The notes beneath the pieces were generated by a model that was given only the letters and a program-made list of their open reading frames with translations, was not told where the DNA came from and did not search any database. This document shows positions 1 through 7,384 of a DNA stretch of 29,156 nucleotides, one piece after another. Numbering within the stretch: the first letter of the stretch is position 1; every line of letters begins with the position of its first letter. The stretch is from UBA3478 sp046048095 (GTDB taxonomy: Bacteria; Bacteroidota; Bacteroidia; Flavobacteriales; Flavobacteriaceae), in NCBI GenBank assembly GCA_046048095.1, contig JBJOGS010000051.1:1-29156 (forward strand). Direction: 5' to 3'. Both the position numbers and the translations under genes were made by a program.

Positions 1-225
1 ATCGATCCAAAGCACCGGAAAGAGAATGAGATGAATGATCGGTAGGCAAAATAAAATCAGCCACCACCAGGGTCGCTCAAGAATTTTGAGCATGATTAAG
101 CTATTGTAAAAAGGAATAAAAGCCTTGTAGATCGCTATGCCCTCTTTTTTGAACAAGAGTGCAAAGAGCCCACTATAGGCTAAGTGAAAGCCGCTGAGGG
201 TGATCAACCATTCTAAACCGGTCAT
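1..225 (-). CDS. lepB: Signal peptidase I, N-terminal part (cut by window edge)
   Basis: This is the 5' end of a gene running off the left edge; 75 codons are visible. It begins with ATG at 225, and its first bases overlap the dapB stop codon in an ATGA arrangement, which suggests translational coupling. The visible protein has a hydrophobic start, a basic stretch (FKKEG), then IPFYNSLIMLKI and ERPWWWLILFCLPIIHLI. This W-rich layout, with two membrane segments around a short soluble loop, is typical of the N-terminus of Bacteroidota type I signal peptidases, the membrane serine proteases that release signal peptides from exported proteins. The catalytic Ser and Lys would lie beyond the edge, so the call rests on the N-terminal pattern and on the usual order parA-parB-DUF5683-dapB-lepB in this phylum. 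Confidence 0.75.
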   Translation of the reverse strand, partial: MTGLEWLITLSGFHLAYSGLFALLFKKEGIAIYKAFIPFYNSLIMLKILERPWWWLILFCLPIIHLILFPVLWID

Positions 226-923
226 ACGTTGAGATTTAAAACGTCCGAGAGACTAAAAATACCCTTTTTACCAATGATCCACTCTGCTGCAATTAGCGCA
301 CCCAGAGCGAAACCATCTCGTGAAAAGGCCTGATGCGTGATCGCAATTTGATCAATAGCACTGGTGTAGAACACGCTGTGTGTGCCCGGAACTTCTTCCT
401 CTCTTAGTGAGGTTATGGGTAAAAAACCATCCTTTTCAGTTGCTGCATACCCTGAGAGTTTACGCCATTCGATATGTGGCTCGGCCAAGGTGATTGCCGT
501 GCCACTTGGGGCATCGAGCTTTTCTGTGTGATGGACTTCTTCCATTGAAACCTTGTACTGAGGATGATTACCCATCAAGGCAGCAAGCTTTCGATTTAAG
601 TCAAAAAATAAATGCACCCCTAAACTGAAGTTACTGGCATAGAGAAAACCCGTTTGGTGCTGTGCTGCCAAGGCTTCGGCTTCTGAGAGGCGATCTAGCC
701 ACCCGGTGGTTCCGCTGATCACAGGGATGCCTTTAGAAAGCCCTAAGCGAATGAGGTCAAAGGCCGAGTCTGGTGTGCTGAAATTGATCACCACGTCGAC
801 TTCGGGCGGAAGGTCTTCGGGTGTAGCGTTGGTGGCTACAAGAATCTCGTGTCCCCGTTCGCGTGCAAAGGCTTCAATGCGCACTCCCATTTTTCCATAA
901 CCTAAAATAGCTAATCTACTCAT
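222..923 (-). CDS. dapB: 4-hydroxy-tetrahydrodipicolinate reductase
   Basis: DapB carries out the NAD(P)H-dependent reduction step leading to tetrahydrodipicolinate in the cytoplasmic lysine/diaminopimelate pathway, which feeds peptidoglycan synthesis. The 233-residue protein starts with a Rossmann nucleotide-binding motif, GYGKMG (residues 8-13). It then shows NFSTPDS, SGTTGW, and ASNFSLGVHLFF, and the family signature HHTEKLDAPSGTA with the catalytic His pair and Lys. It is shorter than the E. coli enzyme (273 residues), as is usual for Bacteroidota DapB. ATG at 923 overlaps the stop of the upstream DUF5683 gene by 4 bp, and the stop overlaps the lepB start by 4 bp, so all three are probably cotranslated. 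Confidence 0.96.
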   Translation of the reverse strand: MSRLAILGYGKMGVRIEAFARERGHEILVATNATPEDLPPEVDVVINFSTPDSAFDLIRLGLSKGIPVISGTTGWLDRLSEAEALAAQHQTGFLYASNFSLGVHLFFDLNRKLAALMGNHPQYKVSMEEVHHTEKLDAPSGTAITLAEPHIEWRKLSGYAATEKDGFLPITSLREEEVPGTHSVFYTSAIDQIAITHQAFSRDGFALGALIAAEWIIGKKGIFSLSDVLNLNV

Positions 924-1525
924 AGTTTGATGGTTAGTTTGATTGCCGTTTCTGTGCCTGGTCCGACAGATAAGGGCTGAATCACCGGATGCATTTTGAT
1001 GCTGAGATCTTCATTGACATTGAAAGGTTTGAGGTGGGCATCAACACTTGCATCAATAATGTTTAGAAGGTACAGTCCTACCGCTATGAGCACAGAAGAA
1101 TCACGCTGACTTTGCGATCCTTTCTGGGCTTGTTCTAAGGCTGAATTGGAAACATCGGGTCCTATACCATCGCCATTAATGTCATAAAACTCATCGGTGG
1201 TGAATCCGGCGTTGCGGAGCTTAAAAGCATCCCTATATCTCAAGTATTGTGTTTGATTAAATTGATAAACAAAAACTCCGGTGCCCACAGCTGCCCAAGC
1301 GAGAGGAACCTTCCAATAACGCCGATTATAAAATTGCCCAAGACCAGGAAGCGCTGCCGAATAAAAGGTGGCTTTTGAGGCCGCTAACGGATCTCGTGCA
1401 CGGTCAAGCCGCTGCTGTATGCGTTGCGTCTTTTTTTCTGCTCTTGACTCGGATTCGGTAGATTCTTGCGCAACCGCGATTTGAAGTGAAAATAGAGCTA
1501 CAAACAGCACGAGAAGCTTATTCAC
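920..1525 (-). CDS. DUF5683 membrane protein
   Basis: This is an exported protein of about 201 residues in the DUF5683 family, found in Bacteroidota between parB and dapB. It has an N-terminal signal peptide (NKLLVLFVALFSLQIAVAQ). A charged linker follows, then the family core ATFYSAALPGLGQFYNRRYWKVPLAW with an adjoining hydrophobic helix, and a second hydrophobic helix (VLIAVGLYLLNIIDASVDAH) near residue 155. Its molecular function is unknown. The start is not ATG: either GTG at 1525, which gives the neat signal peptide start MNKLL, or TTG one codon earlier at 1528. Both lie inside the end of parB (8-11 bp overlap), so translation probably depends on ribosomes finishing parB. Confidence 0.85.
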   Translation of the reverse strand: MNKLLVLFVALFSLQIAVAQESTESESRAEKKTQRIQQRLDRARDPLAASKATFYSAALPGLGQFYNRRYWKVPLAWAAVGTGVFVYQFNQTQYLRYRDAFKLRNAGFTTDEFYDINGDGIGPDVSNSALEQAQKGSQSQRDSSVLIAVGLYLLNIIDASVDAHLKPFNVNEDLSIKMHPVIQPLSVGPGTETAIKLTIKL

Positions 1526-2405
1526 CAAGGAGCGCTTTTTTTAGTTTGATCAAATCTTTTTCAGACTCAAAAGGGACCTTTAAAACCCCTGATCCATTTG
1601 GTCGCATTTGTGCCGATACCTCTTTGCCGTATCGTGCTTTCAATTCACTGACTAAAGCCTCTGTCTTTTTACTCCATGGTTGAGGTGAAGCGTTGGGCGT
1701 AGTGGTGGGCTTCGACTTTCTAGTAGCTAACTGGCTGGCGCTGCTTTCGGTGGCTCTTACAGAGAGTCCTTGATGAAGAACTTGCTCTAACAAGAAGAGT
1801 TGGTCTGAAGACCGCTCTAATGACATAATTGCCCTTCCGTGCCCCATGCTAATCGATCTGTTTTTCAAGGCATCTTGAACCTGGGGGTGTAATTTCAGAA
1901 GCCTTAAATAGTTGGTGATGGTAGAGCGCTCTTTACCGACACGCTTACTTAATTTGTCTTGAGTAAGCTGGATCTCGTCTATCAGTCGCTGATAAGATAG
2001 GGCAATTTCTATGGGATCAAGTTCTTGGCGTTGAATGTTTTCGACCAATGCCATTTCAAGTGATTCTTGATCATTGGCTTCTCGTATATAGGCGGGTATT
2101 TCGCCTAGTCCGGCTCTTAGAGCAGCTCTTAACCGTCGCTCTCCTGAAACTAGTTGAAATACGCCACTATCAAGTCTTCGCACGGTGATCGGCTGAATAA
2201 TGCCTAATTGCTTGATGGATTGCGCTAATTCATCTAAAGCAGCCTCGTCAAAAGAGGTTCGCGGTTGATAGGGGTTTACCTCGATGAGTGAAGGTGCAAT
2301 GAGTGCCATCAACGACCCTGCTTCACTGCGTCTAATTCCGCTTTCAGGGTCCTTGAGTAGGGCTGAAATACCCCTTCCTAATACTTGTTTCTTTTGTTTA
2401 GCCAT
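1518..2405 (-). CDS. parB: Chromosome-partitioning protein ParB
   Basis: ParB is the CTP-dependent DNA clamp that loads at parS sites near the replication origin and works with ParA to segregate the chromosome. The 295-residue protein has a ParB/Srx N-domain with NPYQPR (about 44-49), the CTP-binding motif GERRLRAA, and ALVENIQRQELDPIE. A helix-turn-helix follows (LTQDKLSKRVGKERSTITNY, about 153-172), then a low-complexity Ser/Thr/Pro linker and a C-terminal dimerisation region. It starts 3 bp downstream of the parA stop and overlaps the DUF5683 start. I found no match to the common parS palindrome (core CACGTG within TGTTTC/GAAACA arms) in the window, so parS must lie elsewhere or differ. 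Confidence 0.96.
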   Translation of the reverse strand: MAKQKKQVLGRGISALLKDPESGIRRSEAGSLMALIAPSLIEVNPYQPRTSFDEAALDELAQSIKQLGIIQPITVRRLDSGVFQLVSGERRLRAALRAGLGEIPAYIREANDQESLEMALVENIQRQELDPIEIALSYQRLIDEIQLTQDKLSKRVGKERSTITNYLRLLKLHPQVQDALKNRSISMGHGRAIMSLERSSDQLFLLEQVLHQGLSVRATESSASQLATRKSKPTTTPNASPQPWSKKTEALVSELKARYGKEVSAQMRPNGSGVLKVPFESEKDLIKLKKALLGE

Positions 2406-2408
2406 GAG

Positions 2409-3206
2409 CTAGGTGGTCTTCTTCTTCTTTTTTGCAGGCTCTTTTTCTTTGCGCTTCAGCACTTCGCGAGCAAGTCCTAGGTAGTTCGAGGCTCCTTTGC
2501 TGCTGGCGTCGTAGCTGATAATGCTTTCTCCAAAACTAGGAGCTTCACTGAGTTTAACGTTTCGTTGAATAATTGTCTCAAAAACCATATCCGCAAAATG
2601 TTTTCTCACCTCTTCTACTACCTGATTCGAAAGTCTAAGTCTAGAATCAAACATCGTGAGCAACATGCCTTCTATGTCCAAATCTTTATTGTAGAGCTTT
2701 TGTACACTCTTAATTGTATTCAGCAGCTTTCCGAGCCCTTCTAAGGCGTAATATTCGCATTGTATAGGAATGATTACCGAGTCGGCTGCAGTCAGCGCAT
2801 TCAGCGTTAACAATCCTAACGAGGGGGCGCAATCGATGATAATATAGTCGTACACCTCTTTGAGTGGTCGGATGGCCTCAGCCAACATGAATTCTCGATT
2901 TTTTTTCTCTACGAGTTCTATTTCGATAGCCACTAGGTCAATGTGTGCAGGAACCAAAGAAACGTTTGGTGAATTCGCAGGGACAATCACCTGGTCTGGG
3001 GTAGCAGTATGTTCGAGTAGTTGATAGGTTCCTAAACTCACCCCTTCTACATCGACACCTAATCCCGAGCTTGCATTAGCCTGAGGGTCAGCATCAATAA
3101 GAAGCACTTTTTGTTCTAAAGCGCCTAGGGCTGCACTTAGATTTACCGAAGTAGTAGTTTTACCCACGCCTCCTTTTTGATTCGCAATCGCAATTATCTT
3201 GCCCAT
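2409..3206 (-). CDS. parA: Chromosome-partitioning ATPase ParA (Soj)
   Basis: ParA is a nucleoid-binding, deviant Walker-type ATPase that moves ParB-parS complexes. The 265-residue protein shows the deviant Walker A motif KGGVGKTT (11-18), Walker A' LLIDADPQANASSG, and the switch sequence YIIIDCAPSLGLLTLNAL. It ends in a Lys-rich tail (KRKEKEPAKKKKKTT). The ATG at 3206 is supported by a -7 promoter box only 3 bp upstream, which predicts that transcription starts at or next to the A of the ATG. parA is followed closely by parB, DUF5683, dapB and lepB, so this promoter probably drives that run. Confidence 0.97.
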   Translation of the reverse strand: MGKIIAIANQKGGVGKTTTSVNLSAALGALEQKVLLIDADPQANASSGLGVDVEGVSLGTYQLLEHTATPDQVIVPANSPNVSLVPAHIDLVAIEIELVEKKNREFMLAEAIRPLKEVYDYIIIDCAPSLGLLTLNALTAADSVIIPIQCEYYALEGLGKLLNTIKSVQKLYNKDLDIEGMLLTMFDSRLRLSNQVVEEVRKHFADMVFETIIQRNVKLSEAPSFGESIISYDASSKGASNYLGLAREVLKRKEKEPAKKKKKTT

Positions 3207-3209
3207 AGT

Positions 3210-3239
3210 GAAATATAGAGTGTTCTAAAATACAATTAA
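3210..3239 (-). promoter_or_regulatory. Promoter of parA, predicted leaderless
   Basis: Read on the minus strand, TTA (3239-3237), 19 bases, then TATATTTC (3217-3210) resembles the Bacteroidota sigma pattern TTG-N19-TAnnTTTG. Only ACT separates the -7 box from the parA ATG. If the start site lies about 4 bases past the box, as in the published Bacteroides consensus, the mRNA begins at the A of the ATG. A second TTG lies only 15 bases upstream of the box and fits less well. The assignment is by eye. Confidence 0.5.
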
Positions 3240-3285
3240 TGGCTACAGTGCCCAATACGCCTTTGGCTAAATTGTTAACAAATGC

Positions 3286-3609
3286 TCAGAATTTAGCGGG
3301 TTTGATGCTATCTGCATACTCGATGAGGTACACGTCTTCGTTCGCTCGCTTAAACAGATAATTTTCACGAGCATAACGTTCTTTCTCTAAGGAATCATTG
3401 AATTTTTTAAGCAGCAAAGCATCCGCCTTAATCTCCTTTTCTAAAAAGCGTTGCTCTTGTTCTAAAGCTCGTATTTCTTGATACAATTGCCACTGAATGA
3501 GCACTGAATTGGCGTCAAAGAACAGCATCCATACGACAAAAAATAGGCCGATGAGCAGATAGAGGTTGGTGAGCCACTTCGGAAGGTTTAGCCAATCAGG
3601 TCGCTTCAT
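3286..3609 (-). CDS. FtsB/DivIC-family septum formation initiator
   Basis: This small bitopic division protein has 107 residues. It has a short basic cytoplasmic start (MKRPDWLNLPKWL) and one membrane span (NLYLLIGLFFVVWMLFF, about 15-31). A periplasmic coiled coil rich in Glu, Lys and Leu (about 40-80) ends with the family-typical RYARENYLFKRANEDVYLIEY. FtsB/DivIC proteins form a complex with FtsL and FtsQ/DivIB that activates septal peptidoglycan synthesis. The ATG overlaps the udk stop by 4 bp. Seventy-nine bases separate it from parA, so anmK-udk-ftsB may be one operon with partial read-through into the par genes. Sequence alone does not separate FtsB from DivIC naming. Confidence 0.88.
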   Translation of the reverse strand: MKRPDWLNLPKWLTNLYLLIGLFFVVWMLFFDANSVLIQWQLYQEIRALEQEQRFLEKEIKADALLLKKFNDSLEKERYARENYLFKRANEDVYLIEYADSIKPAKF

Positions 3610-4211
3610 TTACAGAGCTGTTTAATAGCTAATCTCAAAAAATTTGCAGCCACCGTGTAATCTTCGTTGTTGTTAATCACAAGATGGGCCATTTTACGCG
3701 CTTGAGAGACGTATGCGTCATGCATCGGTTTTACTTGTTTGGTGTAACGCGAAAACGCTGTCTCTAAGTCATGTCCGCGCTCAGTGGTATCTCGTCGAAT
3801 TCGGCGCAAGAGACGGTGGTCTTGATCAGTGTCCACGTAGATCCAGAGGTCGACCAATTCAACGAGTTCGGGATGATTCATCAGTAAGATCCCCTCGAGA
3901 AGTAGTGCTTTTGCCGGATGAATCCGATCGGTTTCTTTTTTTCGTGTTTCATTCACAAAATCATACACCGGGACATCTGCGAATTGACCTGATTTTAAAG
4001 TGTTGAGGTGAGCGATGAGTAACTCGTAATCGAAGGCATTCGGGTGATCGTAATTGGTCAATCTGCGCTCTGCAGGACTGAGATGGTCTTGGGCGTGATA
4101 ATAGCGATCTTGAGAAAGCACCTGTAGCCCATTTTCACAGGATTGCTCAAGTGCATTGACTAGCGTGCTTTTGCCGCTTCCCGATCCGCCGGTTATACCT
4201 ATGATATACAC
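3606..4211 (-). CDS. udk: Uridine kinase
   Basis: Udk phosphorylates uridine and cytidine to UMP and CMP in pyrimidine salvage. The 201-residue protein begins with a P-loop, GITGGSGSGKST (5-16). The nucleoside-binding segment NYDHPNAFDYELL follows, with DVPVYDF, the Walker B-like LLLEGILLM, and an Arg-rich lid (LLRRIRRDTTERGHD). Length matches bacterial uridine kinases. The start is GTG at 4211: an in-frame stop lies three codons upstream, so no earlier ATG is possible, and a later start would cut into the P-loop strand. The gene begins 10 bp after anmK and overlaps the divisome gene by 4 bp. Confidence 0.92.
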   Translation of the reverse strand: MYIIGITGGSGSGKSTLVNALEQSCENGLQVLSQDRYYHAQDHLSPAERRLTNYDHPNAFDYELLIAHLNTLKSGQFADVPVYDFVNETRKKETDRIHPAKALLLEGILLMNHPELVELVDLWIYVDTDQDHRLLRRIRRDTTERGHDLETAFSRYTKQVKPMHDAYVSQARKMAHLVINNNEDYTVAANFLRLAIKQLCK

Positions 4212-4221
4212 GATGACTTAT

Positions 4222-5295
4222 TTAATGATTAAGATATGTTCCGGCACAAGAGTCTTTTGAGGCTCCTGTAACACTAGAATAGACATTAATCTCATTTCGA
4301 CTTCGAAGGTACCCCATAAATCCAAAAATTAAAGCCTCTTTATAGTCGATGAGTTGTTTTTCAGGAACCGAAAGTTCAATGTTTTCATTCACCAAAGCGC
4401 CTAATTTTTTCAGAGCGAACAGGTTGTGTGCTCCGCCTCCTGTAACGAGTACTCGAATGTTCGCACTCTTTTTCTCAGTAGAGCGCTGATTCAAAACAGT
4501 AGCGATTTGAATAACATTATGCGTGGTAACGGTAGTGACCTTGTCTGGGATAGACCCTGAAGCCTCACTGATCAGTGGGTAAAAGGAGTGGTGATACCAT
4601 TCCTTTCCTAGGGATTTGGGCGCGTTGCGACCGAAATATTCTAGTGCATTGAGCTGGCTTAAAAGCTCGGGAATCACCTGGCCTGAGGCGCCGATTCGTC
4701 CGTCTTCATCATAGGCGTAACCTAATGGTTGAACGAGATCGTTTATAGGGGTGTTGAACATTCCAATATCGTAGGCCACCCGCCTTTGGTCTATCTCGTA
4801 TGAAATATTTGAGATACCTCCGAGGTTGACACAGGCATCGTAGTCGCTAAAAAGTAAGGCGTCGCCTATGGGGACTAGTGGTGCGCCTTGTCCGCCAAGA
4901 GCGACATCATAGGTTCTAAAATCGTAAACCACTGGTATTTGAAGCGTTTCGAAGTAGCGTCTGCCGTCTCCGATTTGTCGAGTGATTCCCTTTTCAGGTT
5001 GGTGAAATACAGTGTGTCCGTGGCTTGACAATAAATCGATATCTTTTGATAGTCGACTGCGAAAGTGGGTCACAGCTTGAAGCACTACGTCATCAAAGGC
5101 CCGTTCTAAGACTTGTAATTCGCTCTCATTCATGAGATGCGCTTGCTGAAGTTGACTGACTAGGGTAGGGTGATACGATTGAGTATAGGCGTCATGAAGC
5201 GTGTACTGATAATAGGCACCCACTTTTTCGAATGAAACACAGCAGAGGTCAAGGCCATCAAATGAGGTTCCTGACATGAGTCCGAGTACTGTCAT
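4222..5295 (-). CDS. anmK: Anhydro-N-acetylmuramic acid kinase
   Basis: AnmK cleaves the 1,6-anhydro bond of anhydro-MurNAc and phosphorylates it, giving MurNAc-6-phosphate during peptidoglycan recycling. The 357-residue protein carries the N-terminal ATP-binding signature GLMSGTSFDGLDLC (5-18), then SHGHTVFHQP, QIGDG, VVYDFRTYDVALGGQGAPLVPIGD, NLGGISNIS, and the C-terminal VTGGGAHN. Its length is close to other AnmK proteins (about 360-370). It is divergent from murQ, which uses its product, with 48 bp between the two start codons. A -7-like TACTTTTA sits 4 bp from the ATG. Confidence 0.96.
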   Translation of the reverse strand: MTVLGLMSGTSFDGLDLCCVSFEKVGAYYQYTLHDAYTQSYHPTLVSQLQQAHLMNESELQVLERAFDDVVLQAVTHFRSRLSKDIDLLSSHGHTVFHQPEKGITRQIGDGRRYFETLQIPVVYDFRTYDVALGGQGAPLVPIGDALLFSDYDACVNLGGISNISYEIDQRRVAYDIGMFNTPINDLVQPLGYAYDEDGRIGASGQVIPELLSQLNALEYFGRNAPKSLGKEWYHHSFYPLISEASGSIPDKVTTVTTHNVIQIATVLNQRSTEKKSANIRVLVTGGGAHNLFALKKLGALVNENIELSVPEKQLIDYKEALIFGFMGYLRSRNEINVYSSVTGASKDSCAGTYLNH

Positions 5296-5343
5296 ACCCT
5301 AAAAGTACTAGATATTCGCTCTTTTTCGATGTAGATTTGTGTC
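5296..5343. promoter_or_regulatory. Divergent anmK/murQ promoter region
   Basis: The 48-bp gap carries a -7-type box facing each way. On plus, TAGATTTG (5332-5339) is an exact TAnnTTTG match ending 4 bases before the murQ ATG. On minus, TACTTTTA (5307-5300) ends 4 bases before the anmK ATG. Both predict leaders of about one nucleotide. No convincing -33 TTG is present for either, so each may be weak or activator-dependent. Confidence 0.45.
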
Positions 5344-6156
5344 ATGCAGACTAAGAAAACTACCGAATCCGATTCTTTACACGAAGATCTTCATCTCAAG
5401 AATACCCGTGAATTGCTCGAAGGCATCAATCAAGAAGATCAAAAGGTTGCCTCAGTAGTACAGGCCTGTATTCCTCAAATTGCGCCTTTTGTAGATCAAC
5501 TAATTGAACGATTTGCTTTAGGTGGAAGGTTATTCTATATCGGAGCAGGTACTTCAGGACGTCTTGGTGTGGTGGATGCCTCTGAAATTCCGCCGACGTT
5601 TGGCCTAGATCACGGTAGGGTAGTCGCAGAGATTGCCGGAGGAGACGGCGCCATTCGAAAGGCGGTAGAGTTTGCAGAAGATGATTGGCACCAGGCCTGG
5701 AAAACTCTTCAGGTACATGAGATTAATCGCTTGGATGCGGTAGTTGGGATCGCGGCATCCGGAACCACTCCATATGTCATCGGAGGGGTGCAAGAGGCAA
5801 AGCAAAACGGATTGCTTACCGCGTGTATCACGAATAACGCTGGGACTCCTTTGGCTGCTGCTGTAGATTATCCCATTGAAGCGGTTGTGGGCCCTGAATT
5901 TGTCACAGGATCTACGCGAATGAAAAGTGGCACGGCTCAGAAACTCATTTTGAATATGATCTCGACCACCCTTATGATTCGTCTCGGCCATGTGCATGGG
6001 AATCGAATGGTGGATATGCAACTTTCAAATGAGAAGTTGTGGGAACGCGGAATACGCTACCTCGTTGAGTCACTCGGAATTTCTAATGAATCGGCAAGAG
6101 CGTTGCTCCAAGAACAGGGTTCTGTTAGAGCGGCACTGCGCACTGCTAGGCGCTAA
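5344..6156 (+). CDS. murQ: N-acetylmuramic acid 6-phosphate etherase
   Basis: MurQ removes the D-lactyl ether from MurNAc-6-phosphate, yielding GlcNAc-6-phosphate and D-lactate, the step directly after AnmK. The 270-residue protein has a SIS sugar-phosphate fold with GRLFYIGAGTSGRLGVVDAS (60-79) followed by EIPPTFG, which carries a catalytic Glu, then KAVEFAEDD with the second acidic site. GIAASGTTPYV and the very conserved GPEFVTGSTRMKSGTAQK follow. It is shorter than the E. coli enzyme (298) at the C-terminus. The last 11 bp overlap the 3' end of the convergent sugar dehydrogenase gene. Confidence 0.96.
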   Translation: MQTKKTTESDSLHEDLHLKNTRELLEGINQEDQKVASVVQACIPQIAPFVDQLIERFALGGRLFYIGAGTSGRLGVVDASEIPPTFGLDHGRVVAEIAGGDGAIRKAVEFAEDDWHQAWKTLQVHEINRLDAVVGIAASGTTPYVIGGVQEAKQNGLLTACITNNAGTPLAAAVDYPIEAVVGPEFVTGSTRMKSGTAQKLILNMISTTLMIRLGHVHGNRMVDMQLSNEKLWERGIRYLVESLGISNESARALLQEQGSVRAALRTARR

Positions 6157-7324
6157 TGACCTTATAGATTCCCTTACCTTCAACTGCGATGTATAGGAAG
6201 CCGTCAGCGGCCTGTCTCACGTTACGCAGTCTTCCGATATCCTTGAAAAGGCGCTCTCTTTTTATCGCTTTTTTTCCATCAAAATGCACTACCTCGAGGT
6301 ATTGAAACTTGAGAGATCCCACAAGTAGGGTCCCTTCGAGTGCGGGATAGCGCGTAGAGGTGACCCATTGCATTCCTGAAGGAGCGATAGAAGGTAACCA
6401 GTAGTACACGGGTTGTTCCATGCCCTCTTTTTCTGTGAATTCAGTGAATGAACTTCCATCGTAATTGATTCCATAACTAATGATTGGCCAACCGAAATTT
6501 TTTCCGGATTGAGAGGCATTGATTTCATCGCCTCCTTGAGGTCCGTGCTCGTGCACCCAAATTTCTTTGAAGGTCGGATGAAATATCATCCCCTGTGCGT
6601 TTCGATGCCCATAGCTATAAATGGCAGTTTTTGCGCCTTCTTGGTCCACAAAGGGATTGTCTGAAGGAATACTTCCGTCTTTATGAATGCGATACACCTT
6701 TCCGGCATCTCTTCGGATATCCTGAGGATTGGTGTCTCGGTCGCCTCGATCGCCTATGGTGAAATAGAGCATCCCCTGGTCGTCAAATTCAATGCGCGAG
6801 CCAAAATGATGCCCTCTTTCTGAGGTTTCTTCACCAAAATATAGGTCTTGCCAATCAGTCAATCGGTCTCCGTTTAGCTTTGCACGTCCGATAGCTGTGT
6901 GTCCCTTATCTGAATCGGCCGGATCTTGCTTGGCATAAGAAAAATAAATCCAAGGTTCTTCAGCGTAATTAGGATCGAGTTCAAGGTCTAACAGTCCCCC
7001 TTGTCCTTTATCCCAAACTTGTGGTGCTCCTGAAATGGCACGACGTTCATTGACTCCAGTATACAACCAAACTTCTCCATTTTTTTCACCCACCAAAATG
7101 CCTTCGTTTAAGAAGACCATTCCCCATGGAATATCTAAATCACCCGCTACCAGTTCGAGCTCGTAGCCATAGTCGACATCCTCAACTTCGCTAATCGTCA
7201 CCGAACCATAAGCTGGGGCCGAAAGAGCGGTTTCTGATTTTTGTCCTTGACCAGATTCACCACAGGCACCAACGATCAATAAGGCAGCGAGGAGGCTGGG
7301 TAATGAAAAATTATTGAGTTTCAT
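6146..7324 (-). CDS. PQQ-dependent aldose sugar dehydrogenase-type lipoprotein
   Basis: This 392-residue beta-propeller belongs to the glucose/sorbosone dehydrogenase family, whose members oxidise sugars with pyrroloquinoline quinone outside the cytoplasm. The N-terminus is a lipoprotein signal ending in LLIVGAC, with the lipidated Cys at 21. Family features are DIPWGMVFL, GGLLDLELDPNYA, WIYFSYA, HHFGSRIEFDDQGMLYFTIG, the YSYGHRNAQGM motif, HEHGPQGGDEIN, and NFGWPIISYG. No PQQ biosynthesis gene is visible, so the cofactor may be scavenged, or the protein may have another substrate or be a non-PQQ relative. ATG at 7324 is the only start that retains the signal peptide. Confidence 0.85.
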   Translation of the reverse strand: MKLNNFSLPSLLAALLIVGACGESGQGQKSETALSAPAYGSVTISEVEDVDYGYELELVAGDLDIPWGMVFLNEGILVGEKNGEVWLYTGVNERRAISGAPQVWDKGQGGLLDLELDPNYAEEPWIYFSYAKQDPADSDKGHTAIGRAKLNGDRLTDWQDLYFGEETSERGHHFGSRIEFDDQGMLYFTIGDRGDRDTNPQDIRRDAGKVYRIHKDGSIPSDNPFVDQEGAKTAIYSYGHRNAQGMIFHPTFKEIWVHEHGPQGGDEINASQSGKNFGWPIISYGINYDGSSFTEFTEKEGMEQPVYYWLPSIAPSGMQWVTSTRYPALEGTLLVGSLKFQYLEVVHFDGKKAIKRERLFKDIGRLRNVRQAADGFLYIAVEGKGIYKVISA

Positions 7325-7341
7325 AGAGATTCGATTTAGCC

Positions 7342-7372
7342 TTTAAATATACACGAATATATGCTATTTTTG
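7342..7372 (+). promoter_or_regulatory. Promoter of tRNA-Pro
   Basis: TATTTTTG (7365-7372) is an exact TAnnTTTG -7 box. TTTA at 7342-7345 sits 19 bases upstream in the -33 position. The predicted start site near 7376 gives an 8-9 base 5' leader before the tRNA. The minus-strand promoter of the sugar dehydrogenase overlaps this region, with TATATTTA at 7351-7344, so the two divergent units share about 60 bp. Confidence 0.6.
7344..7351 (-). promoter_or_regulatory. Probable -7 box of the sugar dehydrogenase gene
   Basis: On the minus strand TATATTTA fits TAnnTTTG except for the last base and lies 19 bases before the ATG at 7324. This predicts a leader of about 16 nucleotides. No clear -33 TTG is seen. 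Confidence 0.4.
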
Positions 7373-7384
7373 CCCCTCATTTCA

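Noticed and set aside
1518..3206. Search for parS near parAB
   Set aside because: The CACGTG cores in the window (for example near 18375 and 19069) lack the flanking TGTTTC/GAAACA arms and lie within coding sequence.
3272..3281. Palindrome TTGTTAACAA between the divisome gene and parA
   Set aside because: At only 10 bp and AT-rich it is expected by chance at this length; it is not at a promoter position and does not match parS.
5605..6021. 138-codon open frame on minus inside murQ
   Set aside because: It is antisense to conserved MurQ motifs with low-quality composition; a shadow frame.
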